Shown one piece after another: positions 1 through 7,115 of a DNA stretch of 9,190 nt; within the stretch, counting starts at the first letter, position 1; each line of letters opens with the position of its first letter. The notes beneath the pieces are model-generated. The model did not search any database. It was not told where the DNA came from and saw nothing but the letters and a program-made list of their open reading frames with translations. A program made the translations under genes and the position numbers. This DNA comes from Verrucomicrobiota bacterium (GTDB lineage: Bacteria > Verrucomicrobiota > Verrucomicrobiae > Chthoniobacterales > UBA10450), in NCBI GenBank assembly GCA_003219495.1, contig QHOZ01000117.1, positions 1 through 9,190 of the forward strand. The letters are read 5' to 3'.

Positions 1-1242
1 CGCGAATTGCGCTTTGATCAGCGCTGAATCTTTCGACGTGCTCGTCGGATCGTAACCACCGGTCATGTTCACTTCGATGTCGCTGAAGCCGCGTTTCGCG
101 AGGTGCGCTTTCAACGCTGGGAGCGCGTCGGCCGCTTTCATGTCGGGGACGAGGCGCATGTCGATCTTCGCCACCGCGCGATGCGGCAGAATCGTTTTCC
201 CGCCGGGACCGGTGTAACCGCCAACCAAACCTTCAATGTTCACCGTCGGTTGCGATTCGAGCCGCTCGTTCGCCTGCTCCCACGGCAAATCGTCGATCCA
301 ATGTTGCGTGCTGAATTGTTTCTTCGCGTTCGCTTCACTCCGAACTTTTGAAGCGTTCGCGATCATCGCCTTCTCTTCCGCGCTGATCGGCCGCGGTTGC
401 GGATAATTGTCGATCTTGATCGTGTTTCCGTCTTCGCTCACGAGCGTGTTCAACGCGTGCACCAACCGCCACGCCGGGCTGTCGATCATCGCTTTGAGCG
501 ACGAGTGAATGTCTTTCGCCGGACCGCGTCCCCATTTCGCGCCGTCGGAAACCAGTTCGAGCTCGATCACGCCTTTCGATCCGAGATTAACCGTGACCAC
601 GCCGTCCAAATCTTGCGCTGCTGACGGCATGAACACGCCGACGCATTTCTTCAACGCTTCTTGAACCTCCGGCCGATGCGCGAGTTGTTTGATGTGCGGG
701 GAGCCGATCTCCTCTTCGCCTTCCGCGACCATCACCAGATTCACCGGCATTTTTTTGTTCGCGCCGCGAATCGCGTGCAGAGCGGCGAGGAACGCAGCCT
801 CCGGCCCTTTTTGATTCACCGCGCCACGACCGACGATTGCTTTTCCAAGCGGCGCCTTATCGACAATCTGCGCGTCCGTCGGCGACGAACTCCATTCCGC
901 CGGATCGAATTGCTTCACGTCGTACATGAAATAAAGGCCGACCGTTTTCGCGGCACCCGCATCGAGGGTTGCGAAGACGCCCGGCTTGCCATCGGTGTTG
1001 ATCACGTCTGCTTTTTGAAATCCGGCGTCGCGCGCCAGCTTCGCCATATATTCCGCGCCTTCGGGATAACCGCGGTTCTCCGCCGCGATCGAAACCTGCG
1101 CGATCCAATCGTGTAATCGTTGCACTGCTTCATCATGCCGCTTCGTGATTTCGGCTTTGATGTCGGCGTGATCGTCAGCTGCGAAGCAATACGCAGTGGC
1201 GATTGCGAATGCGGTTAGAGACGCGAAGAGTTTTGTTTTCAT
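1..1242 (-). CDS. Exported M20-family peptidase homologue with altered metal site (3' end outside window)
   Basis: Unbroken frame of 414 codons from an ATG at 1242 to the window edge; the C-terminus, with the last expected metal-binding His, is missing. Residues 1 to about 22 form a signal peptide (MKTK, hydrophobic core, then CFA-ADD), so the protein is probably periplasmic. The fold is recognisable as M20 (DapE/carnosinase-like): the first motif reads YFMYDVKQFDP (104-114), the second GRGAVNQKGP (138-147), the third AEGEEEIGS (173-181), and the lid-domain His lies in DIHSS (His246). Canonical M20 enzymes have His-x-Asp in the first motif and Asp in the second; here these are Met106 (Asp108 kept) and Asn143. 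The Glu pair 176-177 is intact. No acidic residue sits where the next ligand is expected (MPSAAQ, about 205-210). The start overlaps the polymerase stop as ATGA, implying coupled translation. The family call is firm; substrate and catalytic competence are unknown. Confidence 0.88.
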   Translation of the reverse strand, partial: MKTKLFASLTAFAIATAYCFAADDHADIKAEITKRHDEAVQRLHDWIAQVSIAAENRGYPEGAEYMAKLARDAGFQKADVINTDGKPGVFATLDAGAAKTVGLYFMYDVKQFDPAEWSSSPTDAQIVDKAPLGKAIVGRGAVNQKGPEAAFLAALHAIRGANKKMPVNLVMVAEGEEEIGSPHIKQLAHRPEVQEALKKCVGVFMPSAAQDLDGVVTVNLGSKGVIELELVSDGAKWGRGPAKDIHSSLKAMIDSPAWRLVHALNTLVSEDGNTIKIDNYPQPRPISAEEKAMIANASKVRSEANAKKQFSTQHWIDDLPWEQANERLESQPTVNIEGLVGGYTGPGGKTILPHRAVAKIDMRLVPDMKAADALPALKAHLAKRGFSDIEVNMTGGYDPTSTSKDSALIKAQFA

Positions 1243-3410
1243 AGTGCGAGGGTTTCTTGTTTGGGAGATGACGCCGTTGTGGTCAAGTCGCTAAATTTTT
1301 TCACGAGCTCGTCAAGCTTGCGCACGTAGTAATCGACGTTCTCATCGCGGTTAGCGGGGTCGAAGTCGCTGGCGAGCCGGGCCGCTTCGTAAGCAGCCAC
1401 CTTTTTGGGCGTACTCTTAATATAGTACGAAACCTGGTCGCCCGGCTTATAGGGGCGACCGCTGGCCAGGGCGAGCTCATAGGCCGCCGCCCGGTTTCGC
1501 GCGGAGCCCGCGATCTTCGCCCGGTATTTCTCGAGCGAATCCTGAAGCGTGTCGGTCTTCATCAACATGTCGATCTTCCATTCGCGGTTACGGATTTTCT
1601 TCTCGAAATCCTCGCGCAGTCCGGCAATCGCTTCCGGTTTGCCCTCCATGATCAGCTTGATCATCTCCTCGAGGAACACGCGCTGAAATTTTTCGAGCCC
1701 GCGTGATTTCAACGCGCCGCCTTTTATAATCACGTCGCCGCCTTTCGTGAGCAGCGCGTAATTTTTCGCTTTGTAGCTGAACATCGCCTCGAACTGCTCG
1801 TCGATCTCGACTTCGATTCCTTTCGGCAATTCCTTGGCCAAACCTCTTTGTAATTCGTCGATGTCGATCTTTTCCGGCGGCACGAAATAAATTCCGTCGG
1901 TATCAACCTCAATAACCTTCGCGCCTTGCGCGTTGAGCCAGTCGATCATCTTCTTGAGCAAATCGCGGCCGATCTGCGTGACGCGCGCGGCCGCGTCGAA
2001 GTCGGCGAAATGTCCCTGCGCGAATCCGAGATAGCCGTAAAAGCTATTGATCAAAATCTTGAACGTGTTTTGGAACGCTTCGAGTTGGCGCTGCTCGGCC
2101 GGATCTTTCGCGGCGCGCATCTTCGCTTTCGCTTCGAGCCGAAACGTGCGGAGATCAGTCAGTAAATGGCGAAAGATCGACAATCGATCGCTCACCGGAA
2201 AGCAATCGAACTGGAGCATGATGGACGGATAGAGGGAGGCGACGTCGCAATGCCAGACGTTGCGCGCGACGCCGGTGAAAAAGATGTCGGTGTAGCCGCC
2301 TTCGAAGGTTTGTGGAATCGGCAGCTCGGGAATGGAGTGCCGTTGGCGAAGATATTCGCGCAGGAACAATCCGTTGATCCGCGTTGCGTTGCCGCGAACA
2401 ATCACGTCCTGGTAGTTGTAGGGAAAAATTTGCGCCTGAACAAAATAGCTCGGGCTGAGCATATCCGACATTGCGCGCGTCTCGCGAACGCCACAGAGCG
2501 CGCGCTTCCGAAATCGCTCCTCGTTTTTCGCATGCGCGCGTTCGAGTTCCTTGCCGGAGAGCGCAGAGATCTCCTCGCTCTCGCACAAACCAAAATGTCG
2601 CGCCACGTCCGCGCGCTCGAATCCGCTCAGCGTCCGCAGTCCGACGTCGTAAAATTGCGCGAGCAGAAAAGTATCGACGAAATGCCGGCCATCGATCGCG
2701 AACTTGGGATAATCGATCGTCTTCTCGGCGATTTGCAGACGCGATGGGCGCGAGCGCAAAAAGCCGCCGCTCCGGCCCCAGTCGAGCTTGGTCTTCAGTT
2801 TCTTCGCGCGCGCAACGAGCAACGATAGATGCACGCGAAATAAATCGTGTCCTTCAACCACATCCGGGTCGCGTTCCTTGATTAGCGCGGTCAATCGTCT
2901 GATCGCGTCGCGCTCGGAGTCCTCCGCTTTCTTTGGATCGATAACGAGCAGTTCCTCCCAACCGCTGTTGTCGGAAAGCGCAATGCTCATGATGTGCTCG
3001 TCATTCGCGAGCAGCTCGAGCTGCATTCGTTTCAATTCTTCGAACGGCAGATCTTTGAAAAGGGTGCGACCGGTCGCGGTCAGGTAATGCTGGACCGGAT
3101 CGGTGAACGCGAAATAATCGCGGCCCGCATTATTCAAACCGTTGCGCAATGCGATCAGCTCCTTCCAACTGTCCACCGTAATCATCCACCCGAACTTCAG
3201 ATCGCCTTTGAGCTTTTCGGCTTCGATTCCAAGATCGACAACGTCTGAATCCGCCCAGACGAACGGATGAAACGGCTCCACGTCGGTGGTGGTCGATCCA
3301 TCCTTTTCCCGGCGATGCACTTTAACCGTGCCGGTTTCGCCGAGCTCAATCGCGACAATGCGCGGCGTCGGATCGGCGCCAAATAGGATCGTGTTCTTCT
3401 CAAATTCCAT
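1239..3410 (-). CDS. B-family DNA polymerase with intact polymerase motifs and apparently dead exonuclease
   Basis: A 723-residue protein, slightly shorter than archaeal and Pol II type family B enzymes (about 770-790). Polymerase motifs are complete: a YxGG-like FEGGY (369-373), motif A DVASLYPSI (Asp389), motif B KILINSFYG (451-459), motif C EVDTDG (Asp503 and Asp505) and a KAKNYAL element (547-553). DNA synthesis is therefore expected. The N-terminal exonuclease domain (about 125-325) keeps its fold landmarks, but the catalytic acids look replaced: Exo I reads RMQLELL (Gln130 where Asp is expected, Glu132 kept), Exo II reads GHDLFRVHLSLL (His194 where the usual FD has Asp), and Exo III reads RALCGVRET (Arg303 and Gly307 in place of Tyr and Asp). 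A role in translesion or repair synthesis is an inference. The ATG at 3410 begins a good N-terminus but has no clear Shine-Dalgarno sequence. Its TGA overlaps the next gene's ATG. Confidence 0.93.
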   Translation of the reverse strand: MEFEKNTILFGADPTPRIVAIELGETGTVKVHRREKDGSTTTDVEPFHPFVWADSDVVDLGIEAEKLKGDLKFGWMITVDSWKELIALRNGLNNAGRDYFAFTDPVQHYLTATGRTLFKDLPFEELKRMQLELLANDEHIMSIALSDNSGWEELLVIDPKKAEDSERDAIRRLTALIKERDPDVVEGHDLFRVHLSLLVARAKKLKTKLDWGRSGGFLRSRPSRLQIAEKTIDYPKFAIDGRHFVDTFLLAQFYDVGLRTLSGFERADVARHFGLCESEEISALSGKELERAHAKNEERFRKRALCGVRETRAMSDMLSPSYFVQAQIFPYNYQDVIVRGNATRINGLFLREYLRQRHSIPELPIPQTFEGGYTDIFFTGVARNVWHCDVASLYPSIMLQFDCFPVSDRLSIFRHLLTDLRTFRLEAKAKMRAAKDPAEQRQLEAFQNTFKILINSFYGYLGFAQGHFADFDAAARVTQIGRDLLKKMIDWLNAQGAKVIEVDTDGIYFVPPEKIDIDELQRGLAKELPKGIEVEIDEQFEAMFSYKAKNYALLTKGGDVIIKGGALKSRGLEKFQRVFLEEMIKLIMEGKPEAIAGLREDFEKKIRNREWKIDMLMKTDTLQDSLEKYRAKIAGSARNRAAAYELALASGRPYKPGDQVSYYIKSTPKKVAAYEAARLASDFDPANRDENVDYYVRKLDELVKKFSDLTTTASSPKQETLAL

Positions 3411-3428
3411 GAGACATCACAACTTTTC

Positions 3429-3495
3429 TGTCATTCCGAGGGAAATGCCAATCCGGCTCGGACCGAGGAATCTCTCGACTCCGCTGGACATGACA
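3429..3495. repeat. Degenerate palindromic intergenic repeat, copy 1
   Basis: Almost fills the 99-base gap between the divergent polymerase and amidohydrolase genes. It begins TGTCATTCCGAG and ends CATGACA, so its ends form a short inverted repeat (TGTCAT at 3429-3434, ATGACA at 3490-3495). It contains GAGGAATCTC in the middle. I recognise this as the dispersed type of element with a TCATTCCGAG...GAGGAATCTC core, found between genes in many soil bacteria. That is recall, not a search. Promoters for both flanking genes must lie in or beside it; I cannot identify a convincing -35/-10 pair for either. Confidence 0.5.
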
Positions 3496-3509
3496 ATAGA
3501 TTTGCGGAC

Positions 3510-4748
3510 ATGAAGCTTTGCGCGGCCATAATCGTTTTTTTGATAGCTCTCGTTCCAGCGTTTGGTCAGGAGAAGACGCCGGAAAAAATCGCTACGGGGG
3601 AGCTGCCGTCGTTGCTTTCCATTTACAAAGATCTCCACGCGCATCCGGAATTGTCGACGCGCGAGGAGAAGAGTTCTGCGGTGGTGGCGAAGGAATTGCG
3701 TGCCGCCGGCTGCGAGGTCACCGAAAATTTCGGCAAGTACGATAATCCGAACCTGAAATGTTACGGCGTGATCGGGGTCATGAAGAACGGCGCCGGCCCA
3801 ACCGTGCTCGTTCGCACAGACCTCGACGCGTTACCAGTGGAGGCATTCATCGGCACCGCCCGCGCGTTGCAACAAATGAAGGACGAATGGTCGGGCACGA
3901 TCATTTTTGTGGGACAACCCGCTGAGGAAGCGGTCGGCGGCGCACGCGCGTTGCTCAAGGCCGGGCTCTACAGTCGATTTGCCAAACCTGATTTCGCCCT
4001 CGGATTTCACGACAAAGCTGACTTGCAGACCGGGCATATTGGAGTCACGCCGGGCTACACCTACGCGAACGTCGATTCAGTAGATGTAACGGTACGCGGA
4101 ATCGGCGGACACGGCGCTTATCCGCATAAAACGAAGGACCCGATCGTGCTCGCCGCGGAAATGATTAATACCTGGCAAACGATTGCGAGCCGCGAAAATA
4201 ATCCGCTCGATCCAATCGTCGTCACGGTTGGATCGATTCATGGCGGGACGAAACACAACATCATCCCGGATGAAGTGAAGATGCAATTGACGGTGCGCAC
4301 GTATAAGGCCGAGGTGCGCGATCGGGTGCTGAAAGCGATCGACGACATCGCAAAAGGAATTGCCAGCGCCGCTGGAGTGCCGGCGGACCGCGCGCCAATC
4401 GTCAATGTCTTGAAGGATCAACTCACCCCCGCCACTTACAACAATCCCGAGTTAACGAAGCGGCTGGTGGAAGTTTGGAAGAAAAACATCGGCGCCGAGA
4501 ACGTCGACATTGTCGATCCAACGATGGGGGGCGAAGATTTTTCGGAATACAGTTTGCCGGATCATTCCATCCCGGCGGTCGATTTTCATCTCGGCGCAGT
4601 CGATCCCGAAAAGATCGCGCAGTTCAAAAAAGAGGGAAAAGAGCTGCCGAGTTTGCACTCGAGCAAGTTCGCGCCGGTGCCCGAGCCCACAATCAAGATC
4701 GGCATCATCGGGATGACGAGCGCGGTGCTCGAATTGCTGAAGAAGTAA
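3510..4748 (+). CDS. Exported M20D-type amidohydrolase (amidohydrolase/carboxypeptidase), missing the CGHD segment
   Basis: 412 residues; family members with a signal peptide are usually about 430-460. Residues 1-20 are a signal peptide (KLCAAIIVFLIALVPAFG then QEK), so export is likely. M20D landmarks: DLHAHPELS (41-49), RTDLDALPVE (102-111), GQPAEEA (135-141), LGFHDKA (164-170), GIGGHGAYP (197-205, dimer-interface His), MGGEDFSEY (339-347) and LHSSKFAP (382-389). The family hydrolyses N-acyl amino acids or similar amides using two metals. Between Glu111 and Ala112 the protein jumps directly from DALPVE to FIGTARAL. Relatives carry about 35-45 residues there, including the CGHD motif with Cys and His metal ligands. 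The frame is kept, so the deletion (near 3840-3846) is either genuine or an assembly collapse; as written, the enzyme is probably inactive. Transcribed divergently from the polymerase and convergently with ftsZ. Confidence 0.9.
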   Translation: MKLCAAIIVFLIALVPAFGQEKTPEKIATGELPSLLSIYKDLHAHPELSTREEKSSAVVAKELRAAGCEVTENFGKYDNPNLKCYGVIGVMKNGAGPTVLVRTDLDALPVEAFIGTARALQQMKDEWSGTIIFVGQPAEEAVGGARALLKAGLYSRFAKPDFALGFHDKADLQTGHIGVTPGYTYANVDSVDVTVRGIGGHGAYPHKTKDPIVLAAEMINTWQTIASRENNPLDPIVVTVGSIHGGTKHNIIPDEVKMQLTVRTYKAEVRDRVLKAIDDIAKGIASAAGVPADRAPIVNVLKDQLTPATYNNPELTKRLVEVWKKNIGAENVDIVDPTMGGEDFSEYSLPDHSIPAVDFHLGAVDPEKIAQFKKEGKELPSLHSSKFAPVPEPTIKIGIIGMTSAVLELLKK

Positions 4749-4749
4749 C

Positions 4750-4785
4750 CGAGATCCCTCGACTGCGCTGCGCTGCGCTCGGGAT
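4750..4785. repeat. Degenerate intergenic repeat, copy 2, with CTGCG triplication
   Basis: Directly after the amidohydrolase stop. On the minus strand it reads ATCCCGAGCGCAG, then GTCGAGGGATCTCGG, the same plan as the element at 3429-3495 (TCATTCCGAG...GAGGAATCTC) but in the opposite orientation. Its middle is expanded by three tandem copies of CTGCG (4763-4777). It is probably a member of a dispersed repeat family, inferred from the shared core and from recall of similar elements. Confidence 0.45.
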
Positions 4786-4818
4786 GAAGTAAAATAGGCG
4801 CGCGTCTATTTTACTTCA
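4785..4818. terminator. Bidirectional hairpin between convergent genes
   Basis: A perfect 13-bp inverted repeat: TGAAGTAAAATAG at 4785-4797 pairs with CTATTTTACTTCA at 4806-4818 around an 8-base GC loop. It lies between the convergent amidohydrolase (+) and ftsZ (-). The right arm contains the last ftsZ codons and its stop (TAA, 4813-4811). The stem is AT-rich and lacks a clean T-tract on either side, so it is not a textbook intrinsic terminator. Its placement still favours termination or 3'-end protection for both transcripts. Confidence 0.55.
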
Positions 4819-6241
4819 CCTTGACGTTCTTGCGGAGGAACGTCGGAACATCGAGGTCCTCGCCTGCGACGATCGTCGGCTCGCTTTTTTCAAAACGGCC
4901 GCGCGTCACCGGCTCGAACTGCATCATCTCTTGCTTCGCCTGAACTTTTTCTTTTTTCGTCGGCTTCGCTTGGGCCTGTTCCTCAACGACCGGTTTTTTC
5001 TTTGGCGGAATTAACCGCGGCGCGGGTTTTTTCATTGGCGGAGCCGGCGGCGGCGCCGCTTGAGTGGGCTCTGGTTGTGCAAACGGAATCAGATCATTGG
5101 CTGTGGGTTCTTCCGTCGCTGGAATCTCCGGCTCCGGTACGATGTCGATCTTTGCGGCTGGTGCCGGCGCGGGCGGCGGTTCTTCGACCTGTTCCAAAAT
5201 CGCCGGTGGCGGCGCGAGGAACGGTTCCGGGATTGGGGGCGCGGTTTGCGAAGGGATTGAATCTTCGGCGGCCAACGAGCTGATGATCGTTACGCTCAAT
5301 CGATTTCCCATTTTGCCGTCAACCGCGGTTCCAAAAACAATTTGGGTGTGATCGCGCACGTGTTTTCCGAGCTCGCGCATCAAGATTTCCACTTCCGACA
5401 AAGTCATCCCCGGTCCGCCGGCGACCTGAACTAAAATATGCGAGGCGTCCGAAAGCATTCGGCCTTTGTCCATCAACGGATTTTTCAGCGCCTGCGTCAG
5501 CGCGTCGTGGGCGCGATTGTCCGATTCCGATTCGCCGAATCCAAACAGGCATCGCCCATTCTGGCTGCGCAACGCGGCAAACAAATCGTCGAAGCCAATG
5601 CGAATCAGTCCCGGGCGCTGAATCAAATTCACGATCGAGCGCACGCTTTGGCTGATTGTCATGTCCGCGACGCCGAACGCTTGATGAATTCCCGCTTTGG
5701 GCGCGACCATGTCGCCCATGCGATCGTTCTCGAAACAAATCACAGCGTTCGCGACTTCGTTTAATCGCGCGAGCGCGTCCTGCGCTTGCGCCAAGCGACG
5801 TTTTCCTTCGAACGTGAATGGCAATGTCGCGAATGCGATCACGAGCGAACCGGCTTCGCGCGCGAGCTGCGCGACAACTGGCGCCGCGCCGGAACCGGTT
5901 CCTCCGCCAAGTCCTGCGCAGACAAAAATCATCCGCGCGCCGGCCATCGCCTGCCGAATTTCCTCGGCCGATTCAATCGCTGCTTGATAACCCAGGTCGG
6001 GATCGCCGCCGGTTCCGAGTCCGCGCGTCGCGTTTCGACCGAGCTGGACCTTTCGCGCCGCGACCGAGCTGGCGAGCGCTTGCACGTCGGTATTGATCGC
6101 AATGAGATCGTTTTTGTCCATGCCGTCGAGCAAAACGCGATCAAGCACGTTGGAGCCGGCGCTGCCGACGCCCACGACTTTGATCGGGATTGGTTCGTGT
6201 GGCCGTTCGGGCAAGCTGTAATTTTTGCTGAGTTGGATCAT
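4811..6241 (-). CDS. ftsZ: Cell division protein FtsZ
   Basis: 476 residues from the ATG at 6241. An in-frame start at 6352 would run into ftsA and add 37 residues unlike FtsZ, so it is rejected. FtsZ is the tubulin-like GTPase that polymerises into the cytoplasmic division ring. Visible: GVGSAGSNVLDR (24-35), AINTDVQAL (48-56), the tubulin signature GGGTGSG (112-118), FTFEGKRR (142-149) and ENDRM (171-175). The T7 synergy loop reads PGLIRIGFDDL (210-220). Compared with the usual GLxNVDFAD, Asn is Arg214 and the first Asp is Gly216, with Asp219 kept. A long Pro/Ala/Glu/Lys linker (about 329-460) leads to the C-terminal peptide DVPTFLRK (464-471) that binds FtsA and other partners, ending in basic NVKVK. 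The start lies 16 bases after the ftsA stop with only a weak A-rich ribosome site (AGAAAG). Last gene of the operon in this window. Confidence 0.97.
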   Translation of the reverse strand: MIQLSKNYSLPERPHEPIPIKVVGVGSAGSNVLDRVLLDGMDKNDLIAINTDVQALASSVAARKVQLGRNATRGLGTGGDPDLGYQAAIESAEEIRQAMAGARMIFVCAGLGGGTGSGAAPVVAQLAREAGSLVIAFATLPFTFEGKRRLAQAQDALARLNEVANAVICFENDRMGDMVAPKAGIHQAFGVADMTISQSVRSIVNLIQRPGLIRIGFDDLFAALRSQNGRCLFGFGESESDNRAHDALTQALKNPLMDKGRMLSDASHILVQVAGGPGMTLSEVEILMRELGKHVRDHTQIVFGTAVDGKMGNRLSVTIISSLAAEDSIPSQTAPPIPEPFLAPPPAILEQVEEPPPAPAPAAKIDIVPEPEIPATEEPTANDLIPFAQPEPTQAAPPPAPPMKKPAPRLIPPKKKPVVEEQAQAKPTKKEKVQAKQEMMQFEPVTRGRFEKSEPTIVAGEDLDVPTFLRKNVKVK

Positions 6242-6257
6242 GTCGATCTTTCTGTTG

Positions 6258-7115
6258 TCACCGCATTCCGGGGAAGAACCTGCTAAAAATTCGGCTGATG
6301 CCGCGGCGTGGCCGATCGATCTGCACGGCCTGCGCGTACTTGAGCAATCCAATCGCGGTGGAGAATTGCGGATTCTCCGCCGCTGAGGTCAGGCCGGACA
6401 GCGTCTGCGCGTGCGTCACGTGCGCCGGCATTTCGAAGATTTCGCCGGCCAAATGATCGATGCCGTTGAGCAAACTGCATCCGCCGGTGATGAACACGCC
6501 CGCGCCGACGTAGTTGATGAACGGTTCTTCGTCGATCGTGCGCTTGAGCAGCTCAAAAATCTCCCGCAATCGCAGATGAATGATCGTGTTCAGCGTTTCA
6601 CGCTCGATTTCTTTGCCGGCGAAACCGGAATCGTCTTTGAGCAAAATTGTTTCGCCGGGGAGACAATTGCCAAGCACGCAGCTGCCTTCTTCCACTTTCA
6701 ATTTTTCAGCGCGCGCGATCGGGATTCGCAATCCCATCGAAATATCATTTGTGATGTGATCCCCGCCGACCGCGAGACAACCGCTTTGTTTCACCGCGCC
6801 GTCGACGTACAAAATGTAATCGGTCGAGCCGCCACCGATATCGACGACGAGCGCGCCAAGATTTTTCTGATGCTGGGTCAATACGACTTGCGCGGAAGCG
6901 AGCGCGCCGAAGACGACGTCTTCTACTTCGAGCGGCAGCTCCTTGACGCAGCGGATCGTGTTTTGAATCCGCGTCCGCACGCCGTGGATGATGTGGAAGT
7001 CGGCTTCGAGTTTTTCGCCGAGCATGCCGACCGGATTCAAAACGCCTTCCTGACCGTCGACGTGATAATGTTGAATGATCGAGTGCAGAAACGCGTTCGG
7101 CGCGGGAATGCTCAC
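6258..7115 (-). CDS. ftsA: Cell division protein FtsA, C-terminal part (after frame break)
   Basis: 285 codons from a GTG at 7115 to the TGA at 6258. It continues the FtsA sequence begun in the upstream ORF, in the -1 frame. FtsA is the actin-like ATPase that anchors FtsZ filaments to the inner membrane and recruits later divisome proteins. Visible: VDGQEGVLNPVGMLG (19-33), phosphate-2 motif VDIGGGSTDY (91-100), AVGGDHITND (115-124), adenosine motif GAGVFITGGCSLLNG (204-218), and a C-terminal amphipathic membrane-targeting helix, ISRIFSRFFPGM (273-284). Together the two parts give about 400 residues, close to normal FtsA length (about 410-420). The GTG overlaps the upstream TGA (GTGA), so coupled restart is possible. 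But this part alone lacks the phosphate-1 loop, and GTG would encode the expected Val of a VSIP stretch. I read it as one ftsA gene with a single-base deletion, real or artefactual. Confidence 0.9.
   Translation of the reverse strand: MSIPAPNAFLHSIIQHYHVDGQEGVLNPVGMLGEKLEADFHIIHGVRTRIQNTIRCVKELPLEVEDVVFGALASAQVVLTQHQKNLGALVVDIGGGSTDYILYVDGAVKQSGCLAVGGDHITNDISMGLRIPIARAEKLKVEEGSCVLGNCLPGETILLKDDSGFAGKEIERETLNTIIHLRLREIFELLKRTIDEEPFINYVGAGVFITGGCSLLNGIDHLAGEIFEMPAHVTHAQTLSGLTSAAENPQFSTAIGLLKYAQAVQIDRPRRGISRIFSRFFPGMR

Noticed and set aside
661..1116. Plus-strand frame of 151 codons at the left end
   Set aside because: It lies opposite the M20 peptidase homologue, whose motifs and signal peptide are clear on the minus strand.
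2166..2828. Plus-strand frame of 220 codons opposite the polymerase
   Set aside because: Antisense shadow of a well-identified polymerase; no protein features.
4763..4777. CTGCG tandem repeat as a CRISPR or phase-variable tract
   Set aside because: Only three 5-base units in an intergenic repeat, with no spacers and no gene frame affected.
6242..6352. N-terminal extension of ftsZ from an upstream in-frame start
   Set aside because: The 37 extra residues overlap the end of ftsA and do not resemble FtsZ; the ATG at 6241 gives a normal N-terminus.
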